Source: Turnera subulata (lineage: Eukaryota > Streptophyta > Magnoliopsida > Malpighiales > Passifloraceae). From it: a stretch of DNA of 64,000 nucleotides. The notes under the pieces were generated by a model. That model was given only the letters and a program-made list of their open reading frames with translations, ran no database searches and had not been told where the DNA came from. Below, one piece after another: positions 47,170 through 59,017 of the stretch. Position 1 is the first letter of the stretch, and every line of letters begins with the position of its first letter. Location: the NCBI GenBank assembly GCA_028386065.3, contig JAKUCV010002467.1, positions 1 through 64,000 on the forward strand, written 5' to 3'. The position numbers and the translations under genes are program-made.

Positions 47170-50100
47170 TTGTGCCAAGGCCTGTATAGTGTGTATAGTA
47201 GTTGTCTGCTTCTCTCTTCCTTTGGGTTTCTTAGTGCAAGCTGATATCGGAGAACTCCAAATTTCGACATCTTCTGCTCACCGATTACACGAAAAAGATT
47301 TCATCTTTGCAATCAACAATCTAAAGGTAAATCTTTTTGTTGCTTTACTTTTATTATGCGTTATTTTTTCGCTCTTCTTTTGTTTTGTCCTTGACAATGG
47401 TGTCTGTTGTTCTTTTCATGGATATGACAATGGTGTTTGTTGATTGTTTTGTAAAGTTGTTGTTATCTTCTTTCGCTTAAGCCAAGTTATTTTGCATGAG
47501 ATGTCCATCTTTCCGGCGAGACCCACCACCAAATCACTATCTCCTCCTTCTCCTTCGCTAACCACCTCCACAAATCTTTTTTCCCTCCCCTTCTATCATC
47601 ACAAAAAGAAAAAGAAAAAAAAAACCGAGATTACTGGAGGGGGGGAATCGCAGTTAGGGTGACGCAGCTTTTTTCCAATTTTATGGATGTATGTATTTTG
47701 TTGATACGCTTGTGTTGTGTTGCTAGTTTGGTTTTTTTTGTTTATGGAATTTTCTTACTTTTATGTTATATTTTTCTACCAAAAAGTTACTATCTTTAAT
47801 TGAAATTGCATAAACCTGCTTATTTTGTTTTTTGTCTCAACATTCTGGCTATGTAACTAACTGTATGGTCGAATATATGGCGCAGATATGGCTGTAGAGA
47901 GTTTTTGGGATACAAGGCTCCGTAGATTTACAGATGGCTACGACCCAAAGAATCTGATTGGGAATTTCCAATTCGGGAAAGTGTATCGAGGTGTGTATAG
48001 ATTCGCGCAACCGACTCCTGACCGTAGAAACATTACGGTGAAGGTATGGGAGGATGAGAACCAGTCATATAAAGTGCTCCCTGGTGACAATGAAATCCGA
48101 TTCCTCGTATGTGCCAAATGTTTTGTTTCTTGTTGGCTGTTATTCTACATTTGAATTTGTGATAGTTACTGGGTGCTTGTGTTTTCAGGAGGAACTTGAA
48201 TTACTCGAGTTTTTCAAGCTCCGTGAGGAAGGAAAAGGATATCCGTATCATCGGAACCTGGCCAAGCTCCTAGAATATTACACACATTCTGCACGTGGAC
48301 AGTTGATCATGGTTTATGATCTGGATCCATGGGATACAGTACAAAACCTTTTGGATAAAGGTTGCATTTGCACTCTCTTCTCTTGTTTCTTGATCCTACT
48401 TTGAAATTCAAATCTCATTGATCAAAATTTCTGGAAGACAAGGTTTTCATTAAACAAGCTCATTAATCTTAGTAGAACCTTTCAGACCAATTGTTGTTTA
48501 TTTTTCCTTAATGTGAGTTGAACTAAAGCTTTAGGCAACCTATTCACCTTCTGCGGTAGTAATTGCATTTGTTATCACTTGATAGATTGTCCATTTTCAT
48601 TGAACAATTTAGTGGCTCGCAGTATTTCTGAAGAGGAATATACACTTAACATTTGGCTTTGTTTTCAGATGATTTTATTTGGCCCATGAGGTTCAAAGTT
48701 GCTTGTGGAGTTGCTTCAGTACTCAAATTTCTGCATGCCCAAAATCCAGATGTGCCTTATCTGGTTCGCAATTTAGCAGCGGCGCATATAATGCTAGATC
48801 AGGTCTTGCCTATTTATCTATGTCTAATGTTGAATAAGGTTCAAATTGTTTGGTCAAGGACTTGCCAAAGTTTCTTTCTGTTTGTGCAGGCACAAGAGCC
48901 GGTTTTATTTGACTTCAGCATGATCAGTGGTGGCATTCTATATGATAAAAGAAACATTCTGAATGAGCCTGTAAATGGTTGTCACGGCTATGTTGATCCA
49001 ACCGGTGCCCACGCAGGTATCTCATTCTGTTATAGGGCTCCTTAATGCTGCCCCTATACATTTGCTATATAATTAGCTATCTATATGTGTATCTATGAAA
49101 TATTGCATGATGGTCCCACTCATACTGCCTTATGCTGTATACCACTTCTTTTTTGCATGTCCTTTAAAAGCAAACTAACAGTTTTTCGCGAGCTCTCTTG
49201 AAAGTTTTTATTTTCATTACCTTATGTGTGCATACATTCTCCGTTTGAATTTTGTTGTCAGTTGTCTTTCAATGTATCATTCCCTTTACCATTGCCTTGG
49301 CAGGTGTGTGGTCAGAGAAATGTGATGTCTTTTCCTATGGAGTTCTTCTCTTACAGTTGGTAAGCAAAGGAGCTTACCTTGAAGAGTATGTTTTTGGTGA
49401 TGAAAAAGATGATCATGATTGGGCTTGGAGAGGGTACAGAGCGCTAAAATCCGGGTCTAGCAAAGGCATCTTCTCACTGGTTCCCAACAGTCTTAAATCA
49501 GATCCACTTTTTAACAGTATTAAGGTCGCTAAACTGGCACTGAAATGTGTCCAAAATGATCCTCGGAAGCGTCCATCAATGGAACAAGTTTATAGGCATC
49601 TAATGAAGTTGCATGTTGCGGAGTCTGATGCTGCCATTCAAGGAGAGGGTTCGAAACTTGGTGCTGGTGCTTCCAATCTGCAGTCCGACAAACTGTCAGG
49701 TAGATGCTAGTCCTTTTCAATTCTTTGTGACACTTAATTGTGATTTATAGAGTCATTACTTTACCAACAGTTTACACATATTTTTTTTCGTAAGGGTGAT
49801 GGAACTACATGCAGTTTTCCTTAATTTTAATGTCAAATTCCCAAATCAATGCGATACTCTTTCAATCGTGCATGGAGTTTTGTTGGAGAATTTTGTTGTT
49901 TGTTTTGATAGAAAATATCTTATTTGAATAGGCAAGTTTGGGAAGGATCCCAAGAATATAGACACAGGGGTGCTCCAACCTTTTTACATGGTGTTATTTC
50001 CCCTAAAGGTTTTGCTGTCAAATAAAGAAACAAATGAAGTGTTGGTCCATTTTAGCCTTATTTTTTATTTCTTTTTGCAAGATTAATGTTTCGCTGTTAT

Positions 50101-52854
50101 TTCCTTTTATTTGACTAAACAAATTATCCAATGCCTCCTGAATTGTGTCACTACCTAGCATGTAAGATGATGCAACGTGAAGGCTTGGGTTTCTTGCGTG
50201 CATCTTCTTAATAGCTCGACACATGCTCGGTGAATATTAGGGCGTTATCTCTCTCCTCCATGTTTATGTAGCTTATCATTATGATGTCTGGATATCTAAC
50301 TCTCAGTTTCATGGTTAGTGTTTTCACGGTTGTCTCGGTCTTATACAAAACTCGCTTCTCGAGTATTCCACCCGTCACAACGTGATTTCTTGAAATTACT
50401 TCAAGGCAAACGCCAAAAACACGAATATTCTAACGGCACTATCTTCCGTCAAGCAGGTGAGGGCAATCTATCACTAGTACAAGCTTTTTTCTATTTTAAT
50501 GTATCCAAGAAGGGCTAAAAACCCAAATACTATTACTATTAATCAACAACAGGGTATAGCAACCCTACCGTATATTCACTAGAGTTTGCAGTATGTAGCC
50601 TCTTGAAAAAGATGGAGGAAACAAACTTCCTGGTCCATATTTGCAATTGGCATAACTCATGGAACAATCCATCCCTTAAACCTTTATTCCTTCTCAACAG
50701 TGTATGTGCAAATTATTACTAATACAAGTTTGCAAGCTTCTTGGCATATGTTGGTTGCCTTAAGGCTTTGCCCTTCTTTTCTTCTCTTTTATGGGCTGTT
50801 TTCCTTACCCTTGGGTTGTTTCTTTTGCTTCTTGGATCCAGAAGGAAAAACTTGTATCTTTTCGCTTATGTGTTCTTACTGTTGATAATAATGCCCCTCA
50901 AAAACCCCAGAATGTATGATCGTTTGATAAGGTTCCAAAACTTGAACTTTTAGCTATAACTGGTCGTCTGTTTTAAAAATTTTTATGAGAATGCAAATTA
51001 TTCTCTTCCTGTTAGACTTTCTTTATTATTGACATTTTGAGGTTTCTATTAATCATTCTCATGTTTAATATTCACTCCATTATTGTTTATAGGGAGAAGA
51101 TCTTTGCAAGAAGACAATACCCTGCAATTGTTTTCTTATGAAGAATTGAGCGAGTTCACCGATGATTTCGGTGATGAAAAGAGAATTGGTGATTTCCAAT
51201 TTGGAAAGCTTTATCGCGGAAAAATCAAAAATAGAGAAGTCGTAGTGAAGATGTGGCAATGTGGTGGGACTTATCATGCTTTGCATGATGATAATACATT
51301 GAGGCTGAGGGTATGTTGTTGAAATAAAGATACCGTGATATTGCTAGTTTTGTCTTCACTTGCCTAATTTTGAACCATCTTCTAGGATGAAATCATTTTA
51401 CTTAAGCTTCCAGAGTTAACCTGCTGCCCAAACGTGGTAAAATTGATTGGATATTGCCGTGAAGGTATACAGATTGGAGTTGTTTATGATCTCAAGGCAT
51501 TGGATACTGTATCTAATCTCATTGATAAAGGTACATCTTTTATCTTGTTGGATTGAGTGCTCTTCACCAGTTTTCTATTTTATTGTTGCATGTAATGAAA
51601 TTTTCTGTCAAGTTTAAATTGACCAGAAAGTTGGTCACTACTGCAATAGCAACTAGACAACTAGACGGATATTGGATCTTACAGAGTTCCTGTTATTTAC
51701 CCAAGCTTCCTTCTTATTCTTCCAGGAATTGGAAATCTGTTTGATGTTATTGTGTTATGTGGCTCCAAGTATTCACTATTCATTGTTTTAATTTCAGATA
51801 GTCTTACATGGTTGCAGACAGTTAAGATTGGCATTGGTCTTGCTTTCCTCGTTGAATTTCTTCATACTGATAAGCCACCAAAGCAGCCCTACATTGTTTG
51901 TAGCATAATTCCATCCAATATAATGCTTGATCAGGTTAATCGTGTTGTCCGAGCAATTTTTATATTCATTTCTTTAGTTTATCTATCTTTTTAATCCATC
52001 TTTTTTGCGTTTTGTATACACCTTGCTAATAGCCAATCATGTTTTTGATGTTGGATAGGACTTCTCCCCTGTGCTAATTGATTATGGGCAGTTTGGTGGT
52101 GGGATCCTGCCAAAAAGCAGACCTGTGAAAGGATCAGGGGGAATCGGATGTTATGGTTACATAGGTGGAGATTACTTTTGGAATGGATGTATGCCATCTA
52201 ACTTAAATATCCATGAATTTTTTTTTGTTGTTTTTGTATTAAAAATATTTGTGCATCTATTCTCTATTTAGCATATATGTTCATCTGTGTGCCTTTTGAC
52301 CCATTTTCCTTCGTGCATATTTTTCTGGGATTAGAATGCACATGAGTAACATTGTGTATGCCAACTCGTAGGAATCATGTCTTTCTTGCAGAAATCTGAT
52401 TGGTGGCTGTTTAATTTATTGTTTTCAATTATGAAAATTAATTTGAACATGTTATTTCTTTTACAAACCGGTGATGTCTGAGTCCTTGGCAGATATTTGG
52501 ACGCAATCGTGCGATGTTTATGCGTACGCTACTGTGTTATTGAGCCTGTTATGCAAAAGACTGTTCACAGAGGAGGAGAGGCTGAGTGGTCGTCCGGATG
52601 TTGCAGAGTGGGCAGTGAACGAGTTCAAAGCGTCTTCAAGTACTGACTGCTCCCTGGTGCATAAAAGCTTCGAGGAACAACCAGGATATTATCGTGGAGA
52701 TGCCGTTGATATTACAAAGCTGGCAATGGAATGTGTGGCATCTGAACCTCTTGAAGCGCCCACTATGAAGCAGGTTGTGAAGAGGTTGTTGAAATTGAAA
52801 GTTGTTCGTACTCATGCTGCACAATTAGGCATCAGCAAGCAGCTCTCTAGATGA
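47170..52854 (+). CDS. Tandem pseudokinase gene (two RLCK/ZRK-like kinase modules)
   Basis: Predicted exons: non-coding to 47326; module 1: 47886-48106 (ATG 47888), 48189-48360, 48669-48802, 48890-49016, 49304-49699; optional 50319-50456; module 2: 51093-51310, 51386-51530, 51798-51934, 52059-52188, 52493-52854. All junctions are GT-AG and phases repeat 0,1,0,1 in both modules. If donor 49699 is not used, module 1 ends alone at tag 49708-49710. Joining 49699 to 51093 (or through the extra exon) keeps frame (phase 1 to phase 1) and gives one protein of roughly 620-670 residues. Both modules keep the ATP-site Lys but lack the catalytic HRD Asp. Such pseudokinases act with NLR immune receptors (ZED1/ZRK type); that role is inferred. 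Confidence 0.75.
47886..49710 (+). CDS. Pseudokinase module 1
   Basis: Order of motifs: glycine-loop-like IGNFQFGKVYRG, ITVKVWED with the Lys of subdomain II, HRNLAKLLEYY (subdomain IV), LIMVYDLDPWDTVQNLLDK (hinge), VASVLKFLH (subdomain VIa), then LVRNLAAAHIMLDQ in place of the HRDLK..N catalytic loop, so the catalytic Asp is absent. LFDFSMISGG replaces DFG and lacks the Gly. WSEKCDVFSYGVLLLQLVSK (subdomain IX) and DPRKRPSMEQVYRHL (XI) follow. No signal peptide or membrane segment, hence cytoplasmic. The last exon can end at tag 49708-49710 or splice onward at 49699 (tcag|gtagat). A MULE lies about 40 bp upstream of the predicted leader exon. Confidence 0.85.
50319..50456 (+). CDS. Candidate cassette exon between the kinase modules
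   Basis: A 138-nt open block is preceded by AG at 50317-50318 and followed by a strong donor CAG|GTGAGG at 50457. It starts and ends in phase 1, so inclusion or skipping both keep the frame between 49699 and 51093. The peptide contains SYTKLASRVFHPSQRDFLKL, GKRQKHEYSNGTIF and RQA. A decayed relative at 1809-1940 shares the open frame and donor, which argues for past coding use. Family unknown. Confidence 0.5.
51093..52854 (+). CDS. Pseudokinase module 2
   Basis: The exon after acceptor tatag encodes LQLFSYEELSEFTDDF, a typical RLCK lead-in to the kinase, and then IGDFQFGKLYRG and VVVKMWQ (Lys kept). Next come PNVVKLIGYCREG and VVYDLKALDTVSNLIDK. The catalytic loop reads YIVCSIIPSNIMLDQ, with no HRD, and VLIDYGQFGGG stands for DFG. 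CDVYAYATVLLSLL and EPLEAPTMKQVVKRLLKLK close the fold. The stop is tga 52852-52854. The exon layout copies module 1, which indicates an intragenic or adjacent-gene duplication. Between 49711 and 51092 there is no in-frame ATG exon with a promoter that I can recognise, which favours fusion, but a separate second gene cannot be excluded. Confidence 0.82.
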
Positions 52855-53419
52855 TGCGGCCAGACTCTAGAACTAGAATTTTTAAGAGTTAATAATTTGT
52901 GTATTTTGCGTAGACTCTGGCTGGAATTTGGATTTTTGAAAATGATAAGAGAAGAAAAGTTTCGAGACTTATAGTTTCTGTTTTTTACTTGAGCATGGAC
53001 CTCGAAGGGGGTTTGGTTCAGGTTAATTTGCACCATCCCGTCTTGGTTTACGTTTACCACTGTGTCCATATTACTCGCGAACTCGTGCCGAGATTGGAAC
53101 CATATAGAATCGGCCTATAGAATTGACATGGTGCTGCTGCCATTGTTATGTATCAAGATGGATTTAGGGGTAAAGAAACAGGAAAATTAGAGAAGAATCA
53201 AGGCTGAGAAGAGAAATCGAAGAGATTGAGAGAGAATTCAGAGGGAAGAGAAAGGAATTGGGGATTAAGAAATCAGTTTCAATTTGACTATCTTCAATAA
53301 TGACTTAACAAACTCGGTTACAATGCTTATATTGCCACAATACAATACAGGTCACCACGACCAACGGCAATAAGACGCGTGGACTAAGACTCACATACTC
53401 GGGTGCTTGGTGATACACA
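52855..53419. other. 3' flank of the pseudokinase gene; no gene
   Basis: The first 200 bp may be 3' untranslated sequence. From about 53150 a purine-rich stretch (agagaagaatcaaggc...) followed by ttatattgccac-type sequence looks like LTR debris, but no partner repeat was found. Confidence 0.4.
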
Positions 53420-53479
53420 GCAGTTTGTTCATATGGAAGTGGTGTGTCAGTAGAGAGGAGCTTATAGTTACTGATTGTG

Positions 53480-56400
53480 GTTTATGTCAACCAAGACCTC
53501 ACTGATACGGAGCAGTTTTGGCGTGATTCCAAGCTGTTTATTACTGTCAACCAACCATGGGGAGTAATGGGCAACTTTAATGATATCCTCTATGCATTTG
53601 GAAAGAAGGGAGGTAAACCGGCTAATATGATTTGTTGATCTCAATGCAAAGAGCAATTAGACGAGTATCGATTGGTTAATATGGAAGCTTTGGGGCCTAA
53701 AATCACTTGGAGAGGTCCTAAGCGGTCTGGATTGCTGAGAATTTTTTAAAGACTGGACAGAGCCATCTTAAATTCAGAATGGAGAATTCAATTCCCGGAA
53801 GCTTCATTGAGGAATTTGCCCAGAGTGAAAACTGATCACCATCCTAATTTTCTAAATCTTGATGGGAGTACACCGCCTTGTTTGGATTCTCGACCATTCA
53901 CATTTGAGGCTGCTTGGTTGAGTCATGATAAGTTCCAAGATTTAATGATAAGTGGTTATGCGAGGAGCACATTAACGACGCAATTAGGAAGCTAGAACCT
54001 GAATTAAAGAATTCGAATCAGGACACCTTCTGGAACATATTCAGAAGGAAGAAAGACTGTTTGGAAACCCTAGAAAGTCCTAACGTTTACTAATGGGCAG
54101 AAATTGCAGAAAAGGGAGCAGGAATTGATAAAAGGGACATAATATCATTCTTCAGCAAGAAGAGATTTTACAGTACCAAAATTCGGGCTCTAGATGGATA
54201 ACTCAACGTGATCGTAACACCATGTTTTTTCACTTAACTACCATTATTCGACAGAAGCATAATAAAGTGGAAGGAAAGAATAATGGGGGAGAATGGACTC
54301 GGGATGAGGGTGACTTGCAGTCTTTAGCCATGGAGTATTTTCAAAAACCTTTTCTAGAAGATGTGAGGGTTCGGCCTTATTTTCCTGTGGGGAATAGTTT
54401 TCCAGTTTTAGTGGAGAGAGAGATATTGAGTGTTGCCCAAAAAGTTTTGAATGAAGAAATAAAAAATGGTGTGTTTGAAATTGGTCCTCTAGGAGCCAAG
54501 TCCGGATGGATATCAAGCAATATTTTTCCAGAATCAATGGAGTCTTGTAGCATCGAATTTGATCAACTTTGTGAAGAATGTAATGAATGGTCCAGAGTCA
54601 TTGGAGGGTAGAAATCCTACCTTTTTGGTGCTTATACCAAAAATTGGAGAAACCGGAGAGCATTTCTCAATTCCACCCCGTTGGGCTTTGCAATGTGGCT
54701 TATAAAGTCATTGCAAAGGTCTTGGTGAATAGGATTAAATCTCTTATGCCGAAATTGATTGGTGAGCAGCAAAAAGCACCTCATTATTGACAAAGTAGTG
54801 GTCAGACAGGAAGCAATACATTCTAAGCAAGGAATGAGTAAAGGGAAACAATTCATGGCTATCAAACTGGATCTAGAGGAAGCATATGATAGGATTAAAT
54901 GGAATTTTTTAGAGGAATCATTAAGTTTGGTTGGCTTCACAATTTCAATTAGGAGGGTGATCATGGATTGTGCTAATAAAAGGGTAGCTGATTATGTTCA
55001 GGCAAATGGAGATTGGGACTGGCCTATCCTCCGGGCTCTACTTGTTATTCTTATGAAGAAGAGAGCTGTGATTCCGCCCCAAAAGATGCAGATTTGGATA
55101 AGATGGTGCAGAAAGCTACTCCTTCAGGTAATTTTTCTATAGCTTCTGCATATCTTGGTCTTGAAAATCTCTCTTTGATTAATGGTAATGATGTATGGAA
55201 GCTTGTATGGAAGTTGAAAGAACCCCAACATGTGAGAACTTTTCTTTGGTTATTGCTTCATGGGAGACTATTAACCGATGTTGAAAGGTTTAGAAGACAT
55301 TTGGCTACTAACCCGAGATTTGAGGTGTGTCAGCTGGATGTTTCAGCTCTTTACCAATGTTGAAAGGTTATAAAGCCTGTTCAATCTGGATCTGCTTTTG
55401 AATTCCTCTCGTGCTCAGAGTTTTATAACTGTGATGTGCGTGAACGGGGGTGCAACTTGTCAAATTATATGGGTGATTAACTGTAATGGTGATTGGGCTA
55501 CAATTTTTGGAATCACTTGTTGGTTGCTGTCAAGAGCTAGAAATTATGGATGGGCTAAACATAATTTGAACATCTCTTTGCATGTGAATATTGTTCGGGC
55601 CTTTAGTGATGAGGTGACTTTTTCTTTATGCATGGAGGATAAGTCGAATGGGTTGAGCAGTAAGGTGGAGGTTCTGGTGTTTTGGCATCCTTCATTGGCA
55701 GGTATGTTAAAACTTAACACAGATGGAGCTTCAAAAGGAAATCCGGGAATGGCAGGTGCCAGAGGTTTGATACGGGATGAATGTGGCCGTTTCTTGGTTG
55801 GTTTTGCACCGAATGTGGGTGTATTCTCGGCTTTAAGGGTTGAACTTTGGGCAGTGATGTTACGCTTGGAAATGGCATGGGATTTGGGTGCCAATAAGTT
55901 GCAGGTTGGAGTAGACTCACAAGCTGTACAGTTTTGTATTACAAGTTCAGAACCCTCGAGGGATGGGATTCTTGCTTTGGTTTGTAGGATTCACACTCTC
56001 CTTAACCAGTCTTGGACGGTTCACGTTAGTCATATTTACCGAGAGGCTAACACCTGTGCTGATAGGTTGGCCAACCTGGGTTGCTCTCTTGATTTTGATC
56101 ATGTCAGATACATTACTACTCCTCTTAACATTATAGAGTTGTTACGGTTGGATTGGCTGGGCATTGCCAAATATAGGCTAGTTAGAGACTCTTTAGCTTT
56201 TGATAAGCAGCCATTCTCTCTACCTGAAGCCATCCCATCTTCACTCTCACCCTCCCAACCCACCGAAAACCAATCGGATCATCCTGAACTTGAAGCTATG
56301 TGGAAGGTGGGAGAGCTATTGAATCTCTTAGCCGATCTGATCGCCCGTGGAGTTTTAAGTCCGTAATGGACCTTTTTCTACGGTTCCATCAATGGTGCTG

Positions 56401-56801
56401 TTTGAGGAACCACATTTCTCCTCCTTGGCTGATGCAAAAGATTATGGAGTTCGCCTGCCTTTTTTATACCAATAGTCTCTTTCCGCCATATGACGGGTTC
56501 TGTCTTTCTTGCCAGGATTTATATCCTGTTAGTATCATAAATAAGCTCCCCCTTTATTTAGATAGGTCAGGATGTCGATTGGCAAAGCTCAGTGCTTCAA
56601 TTTTTTTTCATTGCTAGGATTTTTTCACTCGCACTTCTATGTTCAGTGCTTCAATGTTTTTCTCATTCTCTCTATCTGCTATTTCTCTGTACTCACACTT
56701 AATATCAATAAAAATTGCCGGCTTTTCAAAAAAAAAGAAGACTCTTTAGCTTACGTTTTTGTTATTTGGGCCTCATGGCCTTTTCTTGACCAAAAAAAAA
56801 A
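53480..56801 (+). mobile_element. Decayed LINE with poly(A), host of a nested insertion
   Basis: It opens in the endonuclease (QPWGVMGNFNDILYAFGKKG, EALGPKITWRGPKRSGLLRI, PRVKTDHHPNFLNLDG) and passes a linker with many breaks. RT scraps follow (ISQFHPVGLCNVAYKVIAKV, NRIKSLMPKLI, IKLDLEEAYDRIKW at about 54860-54900), then post-RT pieces near 55180-55320. A well-preserved RNase H lies at 55690-56180 (LKLNTDGASKGNPGMAGARG, VGVDSQAV, HIYREANTCADRLANLG). The RNase H tail is split by another retroposon at 56200-56738 and resumes at 56753. The element ends in an A-run at about 56791-56801. Confidence 0.9.
56200..56738 (+). mobile_element. LINE-type retroposon nested in the LINE, 14-bp target duplication
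   Basis: The repeat agactctttagctt lies at 56186-56199 and 56739-56752 and an A-rich tail at 56727-56738 precedes the right copy. An aataaaaattg word (56707-56717) sits just before the tail. The host frame resumes correctly after the insert (DSLA then YVFVIWASWPF). The insert has a 5' frame fused to the host frame and no identifiable domain, so it is a 3' scrap of another LINE. Confidence 0.88.
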
Positions 56802-57900
56802 ACACAGAAGAAGAAGGGTGGATTGGGATTTCGAGACCTACAATGCTTTAATTTAGCGTAGGTTGCTAAGCAAGGATGGCGCCTACTCCAGAGCAATGAC
56901 TCATTCCTGTATAAAGTTTTAAAGGGTAACTATTTTCCCACATCTTCTTTCCTTCAACTACACAGGAACAGACAGCAAAGTTGCACCTTCCGTAGCATCC
57001 TAATGAGGAAAGTACTCCTCCTGAAGGGTCTGCAATGTAGAGTTGGTAATGGAGGATCCATCTCCATTTTACACGATAAATGGATACCAACTCAGGATGG
57101 CTGTAGAGTCTGGAGCCCTCCATCTGTCCTAAATCCCAATGCCAAGGTTTGCACTCTAACTGATCCTACCGCATCAAGCTGCAAAATTGCTCCCATGACA
57201 GTATCTTCGTACCCTTTGAGGCTGCCCAAATCAAAAGCTTCCTTCTAGGTAGATTTCAACTCTCAGACAGACTTGTTTGGCATTTCTCTGCTAATGGTAT
57301 TTTTAGTGTTTACAGTGCCTTGGTTGGCCTTTGATGACAAATATAATAATCCAAATACAGCTGCCTCCAGTGATAGTTCCATGGGTTTTGATTGGAGACT
57401 GATTTTTGGAGCCTTGACTTGCCTCCTAAGGTCACTCACTTCCTATGACGTTCTTTCTGCAATATCCTTCCAACCCGTCTCAAGATCTCTATAGGAGGGG
57501 TTAACTGCACTGAAATATGTTGCAGATGTCAATAGGATGTTGAAGATTTGGACCATGCTATACTTGATCGCAGGAAATCATAAGATGTGTGGACTAACTC
57601 TGTCATTGCACCTCTGCTAACCTTTTCTCCTCATCAATCCTTTCTTGGTCTCATGTAGCAACAGAAGGAGACTACAAAACTAGCAGTGATGATAGGCTGG
57701 TCTATTTGGAAATAATGAAATCTGTGGTACTTTCAAGACAAGTAGCTCCAAACAAGCCAAATTTTGGACATTGCAAGCAACACCCTGGAGGCCTACAGAG
57801 CTGCTAAATACCATGAGCCATCAGGGAACACCAGCTGATATACTGTACACCCACATATTTACTGGAAACCAACAAGGGTGAGCAGGATATTTATTTATTT
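56802..57900 (+). mobile_element. Further LINE fragment: post-RT region
   Basis: The plus strand shows the post-RT block: SFLYKVLKGNYFPTSSFL in broken frame, LLKGLQCRVGNGGSISILHD then KWIPTQDGCRVWSPPS (57010-57130). Remnants of the zinc-binding and later regions follow. Its order relative to the preceding element shows a separate insertion or rearrangement. Confidence 0.75.
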
Positions 57901-57942
57901 TGCTATTAAGCTTTGATTAGGCTAGAAGCTAACTGGATTTTC

Positions 57943-58243
57943 TTAAGGATAAACTTCAATAAGGGACCTCAATCCCAGTACCGGAGTTACATTATAGTCA
58001 CTAAAACCAGCTTCACGGAAGAGTTTAGCCCATTCTTTCTTGGTTCTCTCCTGACCGGTGTATAATATCATCATCAGCATATCAAATTGGAGCTGTGTCT
58101 CAACTGATTTTTTCATCCCTAGTTTGATGGTCCAATGTGATATCTATGATAATTACTTTCCGCCCATGTCTTCCCTTGATAGCTTCTTTACATTGCTTAA
58201 GTATCTGCAAGCATTCTTCACGGTTCCAATCATGCAAAATCCA
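57943..58243 (-). pseudogene. OMT pseudogene exon 2 (copy 3)
   Basis: Starting after the acceptor, the frame reads [20 protein letters not shown], then [20 protein letters not shown]. It goes out of frame in an A-run near 58104-58107 (one base too many by comparison with copies at 3.1 and 61.4 kb). The remaining DNA still encodes the C-terminal LIEVYP and a taa at 57943-57945. In the family this part holds the catalytic His-Asp region and the substrate-binding C-terminus. Confidence 0.9.
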
Positions 58244-59017
58244 CTGCTTGACACATAAGCAACCAAAACAGCCATTATTCTTATACATTTAAGTGTCCAA
58301 AACACCATGTGAGGAGCGCATATTAACTTTCACTGAAGCATTAAATATGTTATCCACTACCTGACATATTTTATGACCAACTCTATATTAAATCTGCCTT
58401 TTTTAAGAAGCTAAATCTGCTTATAATCTTTTTTGTGATTGTGACTTGGCTTTTATACATAATTGTGTGTAAACATGCCTGTATTAAAATGTGAATTAAT
58501 TGCTAGCATTCCTCCTGATGGGGATGAAGAAGCTACACTAAGTATACTAATTGTGCATACCTTGAGTAAAATTGCATCTGCCGGTGGTATTGCCTCAAAC
58601 ATATCTCCTCCATGAAATGTCAAGTTCTCATTTCCTTCCAAATCAGCAACCACATGTGGGAGATCAAATACAATGCACTCCATATTTGGTTATTCATGGG
58701 CTATGGTCTTGGCCAAAGTTCCGGTGCTGCCACCAACTTCTACCGAAGAACCCAGCCCATTAAACAGCCCTTTACAGTCTTTAAGAAGCACGCTAGCCAG
58801 TAGCCATAGCTTCGTTGAAGAATGTGTTAACCTTCGGCTCATGGGCAGCATTATCCCACAAGTAATGACCTTCCATGCGCCATAAGAAATGGAGTTGATG
58901 GGTCACATTTGTGACATGATGCCATGGCTGTGGTAGGATAGGGTGAAGCATGCATGGCTTGTAAGAATGGGGTTACACTTAAGTGGTTGTCCTTAATAAG
59001 GAGTCGAGATCCATCTG

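Noticed and set aside
47444..47662. 72-codon frame in the first intron of the pseudokinase gene
   Set aside because: Low-complexity Ser/Pro and Lys runs, no splice-compatible boundaries, and the next exon has its own ATG.
58572..58885. Plus-strand frames of 63-70 codons
   Set aside because: Antisense shadows of OMT exon 1.
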